A DNA stretch of 64,000 bases from Ruegeria sp. HKCCA6707 (GTDB lineage Bacteria > Pseudomonadota > Alphaproteobacteria > Rhodobacterales > Rhodobacteraceae). Of the stretch, positions 34,982-44,628 are shown piece after piece. The notes below the pieces were generated by a model. The model was not told the origin of the DNA. It saw nothing but the letters and a program-made list of their open reading frames with translations, and made no database searches. The translations under genes were made by a program, and so were the position numbers. The DNA is taken from NCBI RefSeq assembly GCF_013033515.1, contig NZ_WQEG01000006.1:124001-188000 (forward strand), in the 5' to 3' direction. Every line of letters begins with the position of its first letter. Within the stretch, counting starts at the first letter, position 1.

Positions 34982-37894
34982 ATGTGCGCCGACACGACCC
35001 AAACACCTGATTACAAAGACACGCTGAACCTGCCCAAAACCGACTTTCCCATGCGCGCAGGCCTGCCCAAGCGCGAGCCCGCATGGCTGGAACGGTGGGA
35101 AAAGATTGGTGTCTATGATCGCCTGCGTGAAAAAGAAAATCGCACGCCTTTTACCCTGCATGACGGCCCGCCCTATGCCAACGGGCACCTGCATATCGGC
35201 CACGCGCTGAACAAGACGATCAAGGACATGATCGTGCGGTCGCATCAGATGATGGGCTACGATTCACGCTATGTGCCGGGTTGGGACTGCCACGGTCTGC
35301 CGATCGAATGGAAAATCGAAGAGCAGTACCGCAAGAAGGGCAAGAACAAGGACGAGGTGGATATCGTCGACTTCCGTCAGGAGTGCCGCAAATTCGCCGA
35401 AGGGTGGATCGACATCCAGCGCGAAGAGTTCAAACGTCTTGGCATCACCGGCAACTGGCCCGATCCCTATATCACCATGGACTATCACGCCGAGGCGGTG
35501 ATCGCGGATGAGTTCATGAAGTTCCTGATGAACGGCACGCTTTATCAGGGGTCAAAACCTGTGATGTGGTCGCCGGTCGAAAAAACCGCACTGGCCGAGG
35601 CCGAGGTCGAGTATCACGACAAGGAAAGCTTCACCATCTGGGTGAAGTTTAGGGTTGTGAATGCGGGCGATCTGGATGACGCCTATGTGGTGATCTGGAC
35701 AACGACTCCGTGGACCATGCCGTCGAACAAGGCCGTCGTTTTTGGCAAGGATATCTCCTATGGCCTCTACGAAGTCACTGGCACACCCGATGAATGCTGG
35801 GCCAATGTGGGCGACAAGTTCCTGCTGGCCGACAATCTGGCCGCAGATGTGCTGGGCCGCGCGCGCCTGAGCGATGAGCAGTGGAGCCGCGTTCGTGACT
35901 TGACCACCGATGAGTTGGAAGGCGCCCAACTGACCCACCCGTTGGCCGGGGCCGAAGGCGGCAATGGCGAATGGGACGACATCCGCGACTTCCGCGCCGC
36001 TGACTTCGTGACCGACACCGAAGGCACCGGCTTTGTCCACTGTGCACCCTCGCACGGGATGGAGGAATTTGAGCTCTATCGTGATCTGGGGATGCTGGAA
36101 CAGGTCATCACCTATAACGTGATGGATGACGGCTCGTTCCGCGCTGACCTGCCGTTTTTTGGTGGCAAATACATTCTGTCCCGCAAGGGCGGTGAGGGCG
36201 ATGCGAACAAGGCGGTGATCGACAAGCTGGTCGAGGTTGGCGGTTTGCTGGCGCGCGGTAAGATCAAGCACAGCTATCCGCATTCGTGGCGCTCGAAGGC
36301 TCCGATCATCTATCGCAACACGCCGCAATGGTTTGCGTCCGTCGACCGCAAGTTGGATGACGGCATGGGTGAGATGGGCGATACCATCCGCGAACGCGCC
36401 CTGCGGTCCATCGATGAGCTGGTGAAATGGACGCCGCAGACCGGTCGCAATCGCCTCTATTCGATGATCGAAGCGCGCCCGGACTGGGTTCTGTCGCGCC
36501 AGCGTGCCTGGGGCGTGCCGCTGACATGCTTCACCAAGAAAGGCGCTTTGCCCACCGACGCGGACTACCTGTTGCGCAACGAAGAGCTTAACGCTCGGAT
36601 CAAAGCGGCGTTCGAGGAAAACGGCGCGGATATCTGGTACACGGACGGGTTTAAGGAACAGGTGCTGGACGGCATCGCCAACCCCGAAGACTATGATCAG
36701 GTGTTTGACGTGCTGGACGTGTGGTTTGACTCCGGTTCGACCCACGCCTTTGTTCTGCGAGACCGCGAGGACGGCACCGAAGATGGCATCGCTGACGTCT
36801 ATATGGAAGGTACCGACCAGCACCGCGGATGGTTCCATTCGTCCATGCTGCAGGCCTGCGGCACCAAGGGCCGTGCGCCGTATCGTAACGTGGTGACGCA
36901 CGGGTTCACGCTGGATGCCAAGGGCAACAAGATGTCCAAGTCGTTGGGCAACACCATCGTGCCGGAAGAGGTCATCAAGCAATACGGCGCTGATATCCTG
37001 CGCCTGTGGGTGGCACAGACGGATTACACCGCCGATCAGCGGATTGGGCCGGAGATCCTGAAAGGTACCGCCGACAGCTATCGCCGGTTGCGCAACACGA
37101 TGCGGTTCATGCTGGGCTCGCTGGCCGATTTCTCGGAGGCCGATCGGGTGGAGCCTGCAGAGATGCCCCGCCTGGAACGCTGGGTGCTGAGCCGTCTGGC
37201 CGAGCTGGATGAGCAGGTACGCAAGGGCTATGCCGCGTTTGACTTCCAGGGTGTGTTCAGTGCGGTCTTTACCTTTGCCACGGTCGATCTGTCCTCGTTC
37301 TATTTCGACGTACGCAAGGATGCTCTGTATTGCGACGGCGACAGCCTGCGCCGCCGCGCGGCGCGTACCGTGCTGGACATCCTGTTCCATCGTCTGACCA
37401 CCTGGCTGGCCCCGGTATTGGTCTTCACGATGGAAGAGGTCTGGCTGGAGCGGTTCCCGGGCGATGATAGCTCGGTGCATCTGATGGATTTCCCGGAAAC
37501 ACCAGGCGATTGGCGTCATGCGGAATTGGAACAGGCCGTGGCCAAGGTGCGCCGCGTGCGCCGGGCGGTCACTGCCGCGTTGGAGGTGCAGCGTCAGGAC
37601 AAGGTGATCGGATCCAGCCTTGAGGCCGCGCCGATTGTGCATGTCGAGGATGGCGAGACGCGTGATCTGCTGGCCACGTTTGATGTGGATGATCTGTGCA
37701 TCACTTCGGGCCTGACCGTGTCGGGCGACCCGGCCCCGGCCGAAGCGTTCCGCGTACCCGAGATCGAAGGTGTCGGTGTGGTCTTTGAAAAGGCTGAAGG
37801 CGCAAAGTGCCAGCGCTGCTGGAAGATCCTGCCGGATGTTGGACTGCATGCGAACCCGGGCGTCTGTGGCCGTTGCAATGACGCATTGAGCTAA
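34982..37894 (+). CDS. ileS: Isoleucyl-tRNA synthetase
   Basis: Class I aminoacyl-tRNA synthetase charging tRNA-Ile, 970 residues, cytoplasmic. The HIGH motif is in ANGHLHIGHALNK (residues about 60-72), the KMSKS loop is in KGNKMSKSLGN (about 645-655), the editing domain has TTTPWTMPSNKA, and a C-terminal zinc ribbon CQRCW...CGRCN binds tRNA. The zinc ribbon and length place it with bacterial type 1 IleRS. ATG 34982 (MCADTTQTPDYKD) is the only plausible start. It stands apart from its neighbours, with a 164-bp upstream leader carrying a hairpin. Confidence 0.97.
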   Translation: MCADTTQTPDYKDTLNLPKTDFPMRAGLPKREPAWLERWEKIGVYDRLREKENRTPFTLHDGPPYANGHLHIGHALNKTIKDMIVRSHQMMGYDSRYVPGWDCHGLPIEWKIEEQYRKKGKNKDEVDIVDFRQECRKFAEGWIDIQREEFKRLGITGNWPDPYITMDYHAEAVIADEFMKFLMNGTLYQGSKPVMWSPVEKTALAEAEVEYHDKESFTIWVKFRVVNAGDLDDAYVVIWTTTPWTMPSNKAVVFGKDISYGLYEVTGTPDECWANVGDKFLLADNLAADVLGRARLSDEQWSRVRDLTTDELEGAQLTHPLAGAEGGNGEWDDIRDFRAADFVTDTEGTGFVHCAPSHGMEEFELYRDLGMLEQVITYNVMDDGSFRADLPFFGGKYILSRKGGEGDANKAVIDKLVEVGGLLARGKIKHSYPHSWRSKAPIIYRNTPQWFASVDRKLDDGMGEMGDTIRERALRSIDELVKWTPQTGRNRLYSMIEARPDWVLSRQRAWGVPLTCFTKKGALPTDADYLLRNEELNARIKAAFEENGADIWYTDGFKEQVLDGIANPEDYDQVFDVLDVWFDSGSTHAFVLRDREDGTEDGIADVYMEGTDQHRGWFHSSMLQACGTKGRAPYRNVVTHGFTLDAKGNKMSKSLGNTIVPEEVIKQYGADILRLWVAQTDYTADQRIGPEILKGTADSYRRLRNTMRFMLGSLADFSEADRVEPAEMPRLERWVLSRLAELDEQVRKGYAAFDFQGVFSAVFTFATVDLSSFYFDVRKDALYCDGDSLRRRAARTVLDILFHRLTTWLAPVLVFTMEEVWLERFPGDDSSVHLMDFPETPGDWRHAELEQAVAKVRRVRRAVTAALEVQRQDKVIGSSLEAAPIVHVEDGETRDLLATFDVDDLCITSGLTVSGDPAPAEAFRVPEIEGVGVVFEKAEGAKCQRCWKILPDVGLHANPGVCGRCNDALS

Positions 37895-37937
37895 TCTGCG
37901 TCGGAGCGCGTGTCGGGCAGGGCTTTTGCGAGGCACT

Positions 37938-37975
37938 GCCTCGCGCTCCAAGGTATTTGTGAACAGAAGAAGGGG
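37938..37975 (+). repeat. Intergenic repeat family 2 (copy A)
   Basis: gcctcgcgctcc, then GTATTTG (37953-37959), a 6-nt variable part and GAAGAAGGGG. It is shared with copy B at 50130-50165 and lies upstream of ogt. The sequence just before it (37925-37946) forms a hairpin gcgaggc/gcctcgc that includes the repeat's first bases. Confidence 0.55.
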
Positions 37976-38031
37976 TGGGCGTGGCGCGATATGGGTTGCG
38001 CTATGGCCGCAAAGGCTGTCAGCATCCAGCT

Positions 38032-38487
38032 ATGCCGATGATTGCAGTGGATACCCAGTTTGGACGTCTGGGCGTTGAAGAACAGGGCGGTGCGGTGACG
38101 CGCCTTGTCTGGAATGGGCGTAATGCGGGCGAGGCAACGCCGGTGCTGCGCGAGGCGGCGGCGCAGTTGCAGGCTTATGACGCGGGGCGGTTGGATCGGT
38201 TCGATTTGCCCTATCGCGTATCGGGGTCCGAGTTTCAGCGACAGGTTTGTGACCTGATGTATGCCATCCCGCTGGGCGAAACCGTAACCTATGGTGACAT
38301 CGCCAAAGAGCTTGGACAGCCTGCCCAGCCCGTCGGGCAGGCTTGCGGGGCGAATCCTATCCCGGTCATCATCCCTTGCCACCGTGTCTTGGCGGCCAAT
38401 GGTTTGGGAGGTTTCTCAGGTGACGGAGGGATCGAGACCAAGGTGGCCTTGTTGCGTCATGAAGGGGCGGCTGGGCTGTTGATCTGA
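38032..38487 (+). CDS. ogt: Methylated-DNA-protein-cysteine S-methyltransferase
   Basis: 151-residue suicidal O6-alkylguanine repair protein. The acceptor is Cys116 in IPVIIPCHRVL; GETVTYGDIAKELGQP is the DNA-binding helix-turn-helix, and AANGLGGFSGDGG follows the active site. The N-terminal half is short, as in Ogt/Ada C-domains. ATG 38032 is preferred; GTG codons at 37975 and 37981 are in frame but would add an atypical basic extension. A repeat element lies just upstream. Confidence 0.92.
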   Translation: MPMIAVDTQFGRLGVEEQGGAVTRLVWNGRNAGEATPVLREAAAQLQAYDAGRLDRFDLPYRVSGSEFQRQVCDLMYAIPLGETVTYGDIAKELGQPAQPVGQACGANPIPVIIPCHRVLAANGLGGFSGDGGIETKVALLRHEGAAGLLI

Positions 38488-38562
38488 TATTCGGAAATGG
38501 GTTGCAATTCGGACGGGTGACGCTCAACCTATCGGAAATGGTGAATGTGAAGGATCCGCGAT

Positions 38563-39030
38563 ATGATCGATCAGGCAGATTTGGCCGCCCGGAAAAAGAG
38601 CATTATCGACCGATTGATGTCTCTTGAGGCCCAAGAGCTTGCCACCGCGCAGGCGCATTATGATGCGTTCCTGAAAGATGCACAGTTGGATGATCGGGAA
38701 GTGCATGACAAGGATGATATCGTGGCCGCGCGCGAAAACGCCGATTTGGCGGCGGCGTTCGACACGCCGGTTCACACGCATCACGCCAAGATCGATGTGA
38801 TCGAGAACACGGATTTTGGTCTCAAGGACCGCGTTGAACCCGGTGCTGTGATCAAATTCAACAATCGTCGTTTTGTGGTCTGTGTCTCAACCACCCGGTT
38901 TGAGGTGGACGGGAAGACCTATATGGGGATTTCAACCCAAAGCCCGATCTTTCTGGCCATGTCCGGCCTGCAAGAAGGTGATGTGTTCACCCATAATGGG
39001 ACCGAGTTTGAGGTGCAGGAGGTCCTATAA
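38563..39030 (+). CDS. GreA/GreB-like C-terminal domain protein
   Basis: 155 residues. The first 45 are a charged alpha-helical stretch (RKKSIIDRLMSLEAQELATA), and the rest resembles the FKBP-like C-terminal domain of transcript cleavage factors: VEPGAVIKFNNRRFVV, then GISTQSPIFLAMSGLQEGDV, comparable to the Gre SP-ARALLGKxxGD pattern. The helical part is shorter than the Gre coiled coil and lacks the obvious acidic tip, so it may be an RNA-polymerase-binding regulator other than GreA. The match is by eye. Its stop is 2 bp from that of the opposing pcs gene. Confidence 0.65.
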   Translation: MIDQADLAARKKSIIDRLMSLEAQELATAQAHYDAFLKDAQLDDREVHDKDDIVAARENADLAAAFDTPVHTHHAKIDVIENTDFGLKDRVEPGAVIKFNNRRFVVCVSTTRFEVDGKTYMGISTQSPIFLAMSGLQEGDVFTHNGTEFEVQEVL

Positions 39031-39032
39031 CC

Positions 39033-39728
39033 TCAGGCTTTTCGCGGTGGGATGATCTGTTGTGCGATCCCTGCTGAAACCAGATAAAGGCTGGTGATCA
39101 CCAATCCCCAATGGGCCCAGCTTTCAGGATGGAAATCGACCCAGGCGGCCCAGCCTGCAAAGAAGGTCCAGGCCAGGGCCATCGGCAGGGTGACACTGCG
39201 CCAGCGCGCGGTACGGACCGGGTGGACGAATTTCAGCGGCACGAACATCGCAATCGAGAGCAGCGTGACCAGCATCAGGATCACCCAGAAATTGGGCTCT
39301 AGCGCAAAGATCACGATGACAAACATGTTCCAGCAACCGGGAAAACCTGAAAATGAGTTATCCTTGGTCTTCATCCTCGTGTCGGCGAAATACATGGCGC
39401 TGGCAAAGGTGATGACGATGATGGCAAACCACCCGGTCCAGCCATCCATCAGGCCCGATTTGAACAGAGCGAAAGCCGGGATGAAGACATATGTCAGGTA
39501 ATCGATGATCAGATCCAAAAGCACCCCGTCAAACTCGGGCGCATTGTGTTTGACGTGGTAATGACGGGCCAGGGGGCCGTCGATGCCGTCGACAATGAAC
39601 GACACCACAAGCCACAGATACATCAGGCTCCACTGTCCTTCGACCGCGGCCAACATGGCGAGCATTGCAAAAACGGCGCCAGTGGCAGTGAAAAGGTGAA
39701 CGGCAAGAGCTTTGAATCTAAGTGTCAT
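39033..39728 (-). CDS. pcs: Phosphatidylcholine synthase
   Basis: 231-residue inner-membrane enzyme that makes phosphatidylcholine from CDP-diacylglycerol and choline, a lipid route characteristic of alphaproteobacteria. The CDP-alcohol phosphotransferase motif is present as DGIDGPLAR ... FDGVLLDLIID, with all conserved Asp/Gly/Arg positions, and about eight hydrophobic helices are seen. Length fits Pcs (about 240). ATG 39728 is used. Other CDP-alcohol transferases are less likely because of length and the SGFPGCWN segment. Confidence 0.87.
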   Translation of the reverse strand: MTLRFKALAVHLFTATGAVFAMLAMLAAVEGQWSLMYLWLVVSFIVDGIDGPLARHYHVKHNAPEFDGVLLDLIIDYLTYVFIPAFALFKSGLMDGWTGWFAIIVITFASAMYFADTRMKTKDNSFSGFPGCWNMFVIVIFALEPNFWVILMLVTLLSIAMFVPLKFVHPVRTARWRSVTLPMALAWTFFAGWAAWVDFHPESWAHWGLVITSLYLVSAGIAQQIIPPRKA

Positions 39729-39786
39729 TAGGGTGTCATGTACGATCAGCGCTTGGGATGCAAAGCAAAAAGCCCGAACTGACCTG

Positions 39787-40710
39787 TCATTGCGCCTTGG
39801 GATGAGCGCGGTTGTAAACCTCCATCAGGCGGGCTGTGTCAACGGCGGTATAGGCCTGTGTGGTTGACAGGGAGGCATGGCCCAGCAATTCCTGAATGGC
39901 GCGCAGGTCGCCGCCAGCCGACAGCAGGTGCGTTGCAAAACTGTGGCGCATGGCATGCGGCGTGGCGGTTGAGGGCAGCCCCAACTGCATCCGGGCCTTG
40001 GCCATCACGCTCTGGATCGCGCGCGGATTCAGAGCGCCGCCACGCACGCCACGAAACAGGGGGGCTTGCGGCGATTGCGGGTGAGGGCACAGGCGCAGAT
40101 AGTGGTCGGTTGTCGCGCGGGCGGCGGGGATGACAGGGACGATGCGTTCTTTGCCGCCTTTGCCCAGGATGCGCAACGTGTTTGGCAAGGGCGCGTCAGC
40201 ACCGGTGAGCGACAGAGTTTCGGAAATGCGCAGCCCGCAGCCATAAAGCAATGTCACGACAGCAACATCGCGCGCGGCGATCCAGTCCGAGGTGGATTGT
40301 GCCTCAACCGTTTCGATCATGGCGCGGGCAGCGTCTTCGGCCAGTGGACGCGGCAGCTTCTTGGTGAACTTGGGGGCGCGTGTCGACAGGACGGCGGTAG
40401 GTTCAAAGCCTTCGCGTTCGGCCAGCCAGCGGTAAAAGCTTTTGACGGCAGAAAGCTTGCGCGCCAATGAGCGGGACCCGACACCCGCGCTGCGCTGGTC
40501 TGCCATCCAGGCGCGCATGTCGGACACGGAAATCCGCTCAAGCGCCGCCAGACCCTGACGTCCGCTGTGATGCAACGTCATGAAGGATAGAAATTCGGTA
40601 ACGTCGCCCGCATAGGCCTTGCGGGTGTTCTCTGCGCGGCCCGCAAGCGCGCCCAGACTGTTCAGCCAATGCTGCAGTGCGTCGCGGCAGGCGGGTGAAA
40701 TCAGGCTCAC
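39787..40710 (-). CDS. xerC: Tyrosine recombinase XerC
   Basis: 307-residue site-specific recombinase that, with XerD, resolves chromosome dimers at dif. It has an N-terminal SAM-like DNA-binding domain (1-110) and a catalytic domain with Arg in LYGCGLRISETL, Lys in LGKGGKERIVP, HxxR in HAMRHSFATHLL, His in LGHASLSTTQAYT, and the nucleophilic Tyr in the last motif. No integrase-like accessory genes or att repeats surround it, and DUF484 precedes it, as in other proteobacteria, so it is the housekeeping XerC. It overlaps DUF484 by 4 bp. Confidence 0.93.
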   Translation of the reverse strand: MSLISPACRDALQHWLNSLGALAGRAENTRKAYAGDVTEFLSFMTLHHSGRQGLAALERISVSDMRAWMADQRSAGVGSRSLARKLSAVKSFYRWLAEREGFEPTAVLSTRAPKFTKKLPRPLAEDAARAMIETVEAQSTSDWIAARDVAVVTLLYGCGLRISETLSLTGADAPLPNTLRILGKGGKERIVPVIPAARATTDHYLRLCPHPQSPQAPLFRGVRGGALNPRAIQSVMAKARMQLGLPSTATPHAMRHSFATHLLSAGGDLRAIQELLGHASLSTTQAYTAVDTARLMEVYNRAHPKAQ

Positions 40711-41414
40711 GACAACCAGTGGCGCATGGAACGTTCGAATACACCGGCAAAAAAGCTGAGCAGATCGGTGCCCAGTTGCGGGCTGAAATGCTTGGGATCC
40801 TTCGCGCCCATCACGATCATGCCGGGCAGCCGCCCGGGGCCAAAATCGAGCTTGAGGCAGGCTTCGGAGCGCAAGTTGGCTGCCTTTTCACCATAAATGC
40901 GTGGCGTGGGGCGCGCGACTTCGCGCAGCGTAATCTCGCGCGGGGCGCCGGTTCGGTCCTGGGCCAGGTAACCGTCAACAAAGCCGGGTTCAGCGATTGT
41001 GAGAACGCCGCCAAGCTTGTCGACAGCGGGGTCTTGTCGCATGGCGGTGGTTTCAAGCACCAGGGTGATATGCTCAACACGCAAGATCTCGGCCACGTCA
41101 TTGCCGAGGACACGCAGGAAATCTTCGAACTCGACAGGTTCGAGTAGGCGTAAGATGGCGCGATGGACCTGATTTGTACCCGCCAGATTTTCGTAGGCGG
41201 CGGCGATGACAGAACGGTGCGTGTCTTCCAGCCGATCCAGCCTGTCTTCGAGCCGTTGCATGGCGATGCCGCGCAGATCGATGATGTTGTCACCACGCGC
41301 CTGTTCGTTGGCTGAAACCAAGGCGCGCATCAGGTCTGTATCGTCCAACACCGCGTCCGGTTCCGCCAGAATAGCCGCGCGCAGGTTATCCTCGAGTTTT
41401 TGATTGCTGCTCAT
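40707..41414 (-). CDS. DUF484 family protein
   Basis: 235 residues with an N-terminal coiled-coil region (LEDRLDRLEDTHRSVIAAA, about 56-74) and a GAF-like C-terminal domain (about 90-225). The family is regularly found immediately upstream of xerC, and here the two overlap by 4 bp. No enzymatic motif is visible. Function unknown; the GAF-like domain suggests ligand or protein binding. Confidence 0.85.
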   Translation of the reverse strand: MSSNQKLEDNLRAAILAEPDAVLDDTDLMRALVSANEQARGDNIIDLRGIAMQRLEDRLDRLEDTHRSVIAAAYENLAGTNQVHRAILRLLEPVEFEDFLRVLGNDVAEILRVEHITLVLETTAMRQDPAVDKLGGVLTIAEPGFVDGYLAQDRTGAPREITLREVARPTPRIYGEKAANLRSEACLKLDFGPGRLPGMIVMGAKDPKHFSPQLGTDLLSFFAGVFERSMRHWLS

Positions 41415-41521
41415 GTCCTGTCCGGTCTTTTTTTGTTTGTCGCCTTATAGCATGGCGGGCCGGATTTACCTTGGGAAAAATGCACGCAAAGAGAGAATTC
41501 CCGTTACGCTGTTGCCCGGAG

Positions 41522-41594
41522 GGCTCCCGCCTGCAAGGGCCTGATCAAAGATCAGTTTTTGCAGTTGGGCCGGGCACGGCACCTGGCGGTGCCG
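41522..41594 (+). repeat. Intergenic repeat family 1 (third copy)
   Basis: ggctcccgcc, then nested stems ctgcaa/ttgcag (41531-41536 with 41559-41564) and ctgatc/gatcag with an AAA loop (41541-41555), then ttgggccgggca (41565-41576) and a 7-bp hairpin cggcacc/ggtgccg. The plan is the same as at 18043. It lies between DUF484 and fsa. Confidence 0.72.
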
Positions 41595-41611
41595 CGCGGT
41601 TGTGCGATGTG

Positions 41612-42265
41612 TCAGAGGATCTTTTGACCTGTTTTGGCCCAGTCGGACAGGAACGCTTCGAGACCTTTGTCGGTCAAGGGGTGATCGGCCAGTTTCTTGA
41701 TCACGCCCGGAGGGGCGGTGATCACGTCAGCCCCGATGCGGGCACTGTCGGTCACGTGGTTCACGGTGCGGATCGAGGCGGCGAGGATTTCGGTTTCAAA
41801 ACCGTAATTGTCATAGACCTGACGGATATCGGCGATCAGATCCATGCCGTCGAGGTTGATGTCATCCAGGCGGCCGATAAAGGGTGAAATGAAAGTGGCC
41901 CCTGCTTTGGCGGCCAGGATCGCCTGGTTGGTCGAGAAGCACAGGGTCACGTTGACCATCTGGCCTTCGTCGCTAAGAGTTTTGCAGGTTTTCAGACCCG
42001 CCCAGGTCAGAGGCACTTTGACCGCGATATTCGGCGCGATCTTGGCCAGCTTGCGGCCCTCGGCGATCATGTCGTCGGCTTCGGTCGCTACAACTTCGGC
42101 TGAAACCGGGCCATCGACCAGTTCACAGATCTCTTTGGTCACTTCCAGAATGTCGCGGCCTGATTTCAGGATCAGCGAAGGGTTGGTGGTTACACCGTCC
42201 ACCATGCCCAGGTCGTTCAGTTCGGCGATGGCATCAATCTCGGCGGTATCTACGAAGAATTTCAT
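41612..42265 (-). CDS. fsa: Fructose-6-phosphate aldolase (transaldolase-like, TalC/Fsa)
   Basis: 217-residue member of the short transaldolase subfamily. The Schiff-base lysine is in [12 protein letters not shown] (near residue 86), the N-terminus [13 protein letters not shown] and the motif VTTNPSLI are diagnostic, and [11 protein letters not shown] is conserved. It either cleaves fructose-6-phosphate to dihydroxyacetone plus G3P or acts as a transaldolase in the pentose phosphate pathway; in alphaproteobacteria the second is common. It is divergent from priA. Confidence 0.92.
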   Translation of the reverse strand: MKFFVDTAEIDAIAELNDLGMVDGVTTNPSLILKSGRDILEVTKEICELVDGPVSAEVVATEADDMIAEGRKLAKIAPNIAVKVPLTWAGLKTCKTLSDEGQMVNVTLCFSTNQAILAAKAGATFISPFIGRLDDINLDGMDLIADIRQVYDNYGFETEILAASIRTVNHVTDSARIGADVITAPPGVIKKLADHPLTDKGLEAFLSDWAKTGQKIL

Positions 42266-42353
42266 ATGGGCAGTCCTTTGATGGGTTGGCCTTGATTGCC
42301 GATGGCTTTACCTCAAAGAAGGCCGTGCTGAAACCCCTTGGTAAGGATATACT

Positions 42354-44549
42354 GTGAGCGCTAACGGATTTTTCGACGAAGGAGAGCTGGTTGCGGTGCT
42401 GACGACGCAGCCGCTGGACCGGACGTTGGATTACAAAGCGCCCGAGGGCGGGTGCTTTCTGGGCGCTTTTGTCGAGGTACCGCTGGGCCCGCGCAAAGTG
42501 CTGGGCGTGGTCTGGGGGCCGGGGCAGGGCGGGTTCGATCTGGCCAAGGCGCGGTCAGTGATCCGGGTGCTTGAGGTTGCGCCCATGCGCGAAGAGATGC
42601 GCGTATTCTTGGGCAAGGTCGCCGACTACACGCTCACGCCGATGCCTGCGATGCTTCGGTTGGCGACCCGCGCGCCGGGTTTGGGCGACCCGCCTTCGAT
42701 GCGCAAGGTCTATCGGCTGGGCGATCGCACGCCCGACCGTATGACCGATGCGCGGACCCGGGTGTTGGAGGTGCTGCGCAATTATGGTGGGCTGGCCTTT
42801 ACGCTGAAGGAATTGGCCGAGCAGGCGGGTGTGACCTCATCGGTGGTCAAAGGTCTGGTCAAACAAGGCGCTGTGCGCGAGGAAGACAGTCCGCGTGATC
42901 TGCCCTATCCGCATCTTGACCCTGATCTGCCGGGCAAAGATCTGACAGGTGATCAGGCCGCGGCCGTCGCGCGTTTGCGGGACGGGCAGCGCAGCGGCGA
43001 CTATGGCACCACCTTGTTGAAAGGCGTCACCGGATCAGGCAAGACCGAGGTTTACCTCGAAGCTGTGGCCGAAGCGCTGCGGATGGGGCGTCAGGCGCTG
43101 GTGCTGCTGCCCGAGATCGCCTTGACAGCCGAGTTTCTGACCCGGGTTGAGGCGCGGTTCGGCGCCCGCCCTGCGGAATGGCATTCTGGCGCAACCATGA
43201 CCGAGCGCCGCCGCGTCTGGCGCATGGTCGGGCAGGGCGAGGCGCAGCTGGTCGTGGGGGCGCGGTCGGCTTTGTTCTTGCCGTTTCGCCAACTGGGCTT
43301 GGTTGTCGTCGACGAAGAGCATGACACATCTTACAAGCAAGAAGATGGGGTGCATTATAGCGCGCGAGACATGGCGGTTCTGCGTGCTGCCATTTGCGGG
43401 GCGCGGGTGATATTGGCCAGCGCCACACCGTCTTTGGAAAGCTGGGCCAATGCCGAGGCCGGGAAATATGAGCGGTTGGACCTGACATCGCGTTTTGGCG
43501 ACGCCGTGCTGCCCGAGATGAAACCCATCGACATGCGGGCCGAACAGATGCAGCCGGGCACATGGATATCCCCGTCGCTGCGGCAAGCGGTGCGGCAGCG
43601 GATCAAGCGGGGCGAACAGTCGCTTTTGTTCATCAACCGGCGTGGCTACGCCCCAGTGACGCTCTGCCGGGCCTGCGGTGAGCAGATCGGCTGTGACCAT
43701 TGTGATGCGCGAATGGTTGAGCACCGGTTCCTCAAGCGGCTGATGTGCCACCAATGTGGCGAGACCAAGCCGATGCCGGAGGTCTGTCCGTCTTGCGGAG
43801 TTGAAGGCAAGCTGGCCCCGGTTGGGCCGGGGATCGAACGGCTGGCTGAAGAGGCCGAGACCACGTTCCCCGAGGCCAAGATCGCGATGCTCAGTTCAGA
43901 TCTGTTTGGTTCGGCCCGGGCGCTCAAGGCCAAGATTGAGGAGATTGCCGAGGGTGATGCCGACATTATCATCGGAACGCAGTTGGTGGCCAAAGGGCAT
44001 AACTTCCCCAAGCTGACCTTGGTGGGTGTGATCGATGCCGATCTCAGCCTGCACGGTGCGGACTTGCGGGCGGCGGAACGCACGTTCCAACTGATGCGGC
44101 AGGTTGCGGGTCGCGCGGGGCGCGCAGACAAACCGGGTCAGGCCTTGTTGCAGACCTTTCAGCCCGAACACCCTGTGATACGTGCCATCCTTTCAGGGGA
44201 TGAAGAGGGTTTCTGGAAAGCCGAGGCTGCTGGGCGTCAGGCCGCAGGTGTCCCGCCCTATGGCCGTATGGCCGGGATCGTGTTGTCGGGGCCCGAGGTT
44301 GCGCCGGTCTTTGACATCGGAAACGCATTGGCGCGAAATACAGGTCCTTTGACCCAAATCGGTGCGCAAGTCTTTGGTCCCGCGCCTGCGCCAATTGCGC
44401 GGATCCGCGGCCGTCACCGGGTGCGGTTGCTGGTCAAAGCCCCCAAAGGCGCGCCGATTCAGGATGCGGTGGCCCGCTGGATTGCGCCTTTGCGGCTGAA
44501 GGGAGACATTCGTCTAACTGTCGATATCGACCCGCAAAGTTTCTACTGA
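42354..44549 (+). CDS. priA: Primosomal protein N' (replication restart helicase PriA)
   Basis: 731-residue superfamily 2 helicase that reloads the replisome at stalled forks. Walker A GVTGSGKTEVY (near residues 223-233), the DEEH box in VVDEEHDTSYKQED, and two zinc-binding clusters (CRACGEQIGC, CDHC, CHQCGE, CPSCG) are all present, with an N-terminal 3'-DNA-binding domain. Start GTG 42354 gives the expected N-terminus. It is divergent from fsa. Confidence 0.96.
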   Translation: MSANGFFDEGELVAVLTTQPLDRTLDYKAPEGGCFLGAFVEVPLGPRKVLGVVWGPGQGGFDLAKARSVIRVLEVAPMREEMRVFLGKVADYTLTPMPAMLRLATRAPGLGDPPSMRKVYRLGDRTPDRMTDARTRVLEVLRNYGGLAFTLKELAEQAGVTSSVVKGLVKQGAVREEDSPRDLPYPHLDPDLPGKDLTGDQAAAVARLRDGQRSGDYGTTLLKGVTGSGKTEVYLEAVAEALRMGRQALVLLPEIALTAEFLTRVEARFGARPAEWHSGATMTERRRVWRMVGQGEAQLVVGARSALFLPFRQLGLVVVDEEHDTSYKQEDGVHYSARDMAVLRAAICGARVILASATPSLESWANAEAGKYERLDLTSRFGDAVLPEMKPIDMRAEQMQPGTWISPSLRQAVRQRIKRGEQSLLFINRRGYAPVTLCRACGEQIGCDHCDARMVEHRFLKRLMCHQCGETKPMPEVCPSCGVEGKLAPVGPGIERLAEEAETTFPEAKIAMLSSDLFGSARALKAKIEEIAEGDADIIIGTQLVAKGHNFPKLTLVGVIDADLSLHGADLRAAERTFQLMRQVAGRAGRADKPGQALLQTFQPEHPVIRAILSGDEEGFWKAEAAGRQAAGVPPYGRMAGIVLSGPEVAPVFDIGNALARNTGPLTQIGAQVFGPAPAPIARIRGRHRVRLLVKAPKGAPIQDAVARWIAPLRLKGDIRLTVDIDPQSFY

Positions 44550-44628
44550 CTTCTGCATTCACGCAGGTTTGCTGTGCGTTTGGTCGTCGCCTCTCGCCAA
44601 ACCGGCAAAATGGGCGTAGAGGGGTCTC

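Noticed and set aside
35552..37951. Long minus-strand open frame opposite ileS
   Set aside because: Same codon-bias shadow; ileS carries all expected motifs on the + strand.
37975..38031. Upstream GTG start for ogt
   Set aside because: It would add an atypical basic N-terminus; the family begins near the ATG at 38032.
39787..40710. Tyrosine recombinase as a mark of a mobile element
   Set aside because: It sits with DUF484 as housekeeping xerC does; there are no att repeats, tRNA or phage genes around it.
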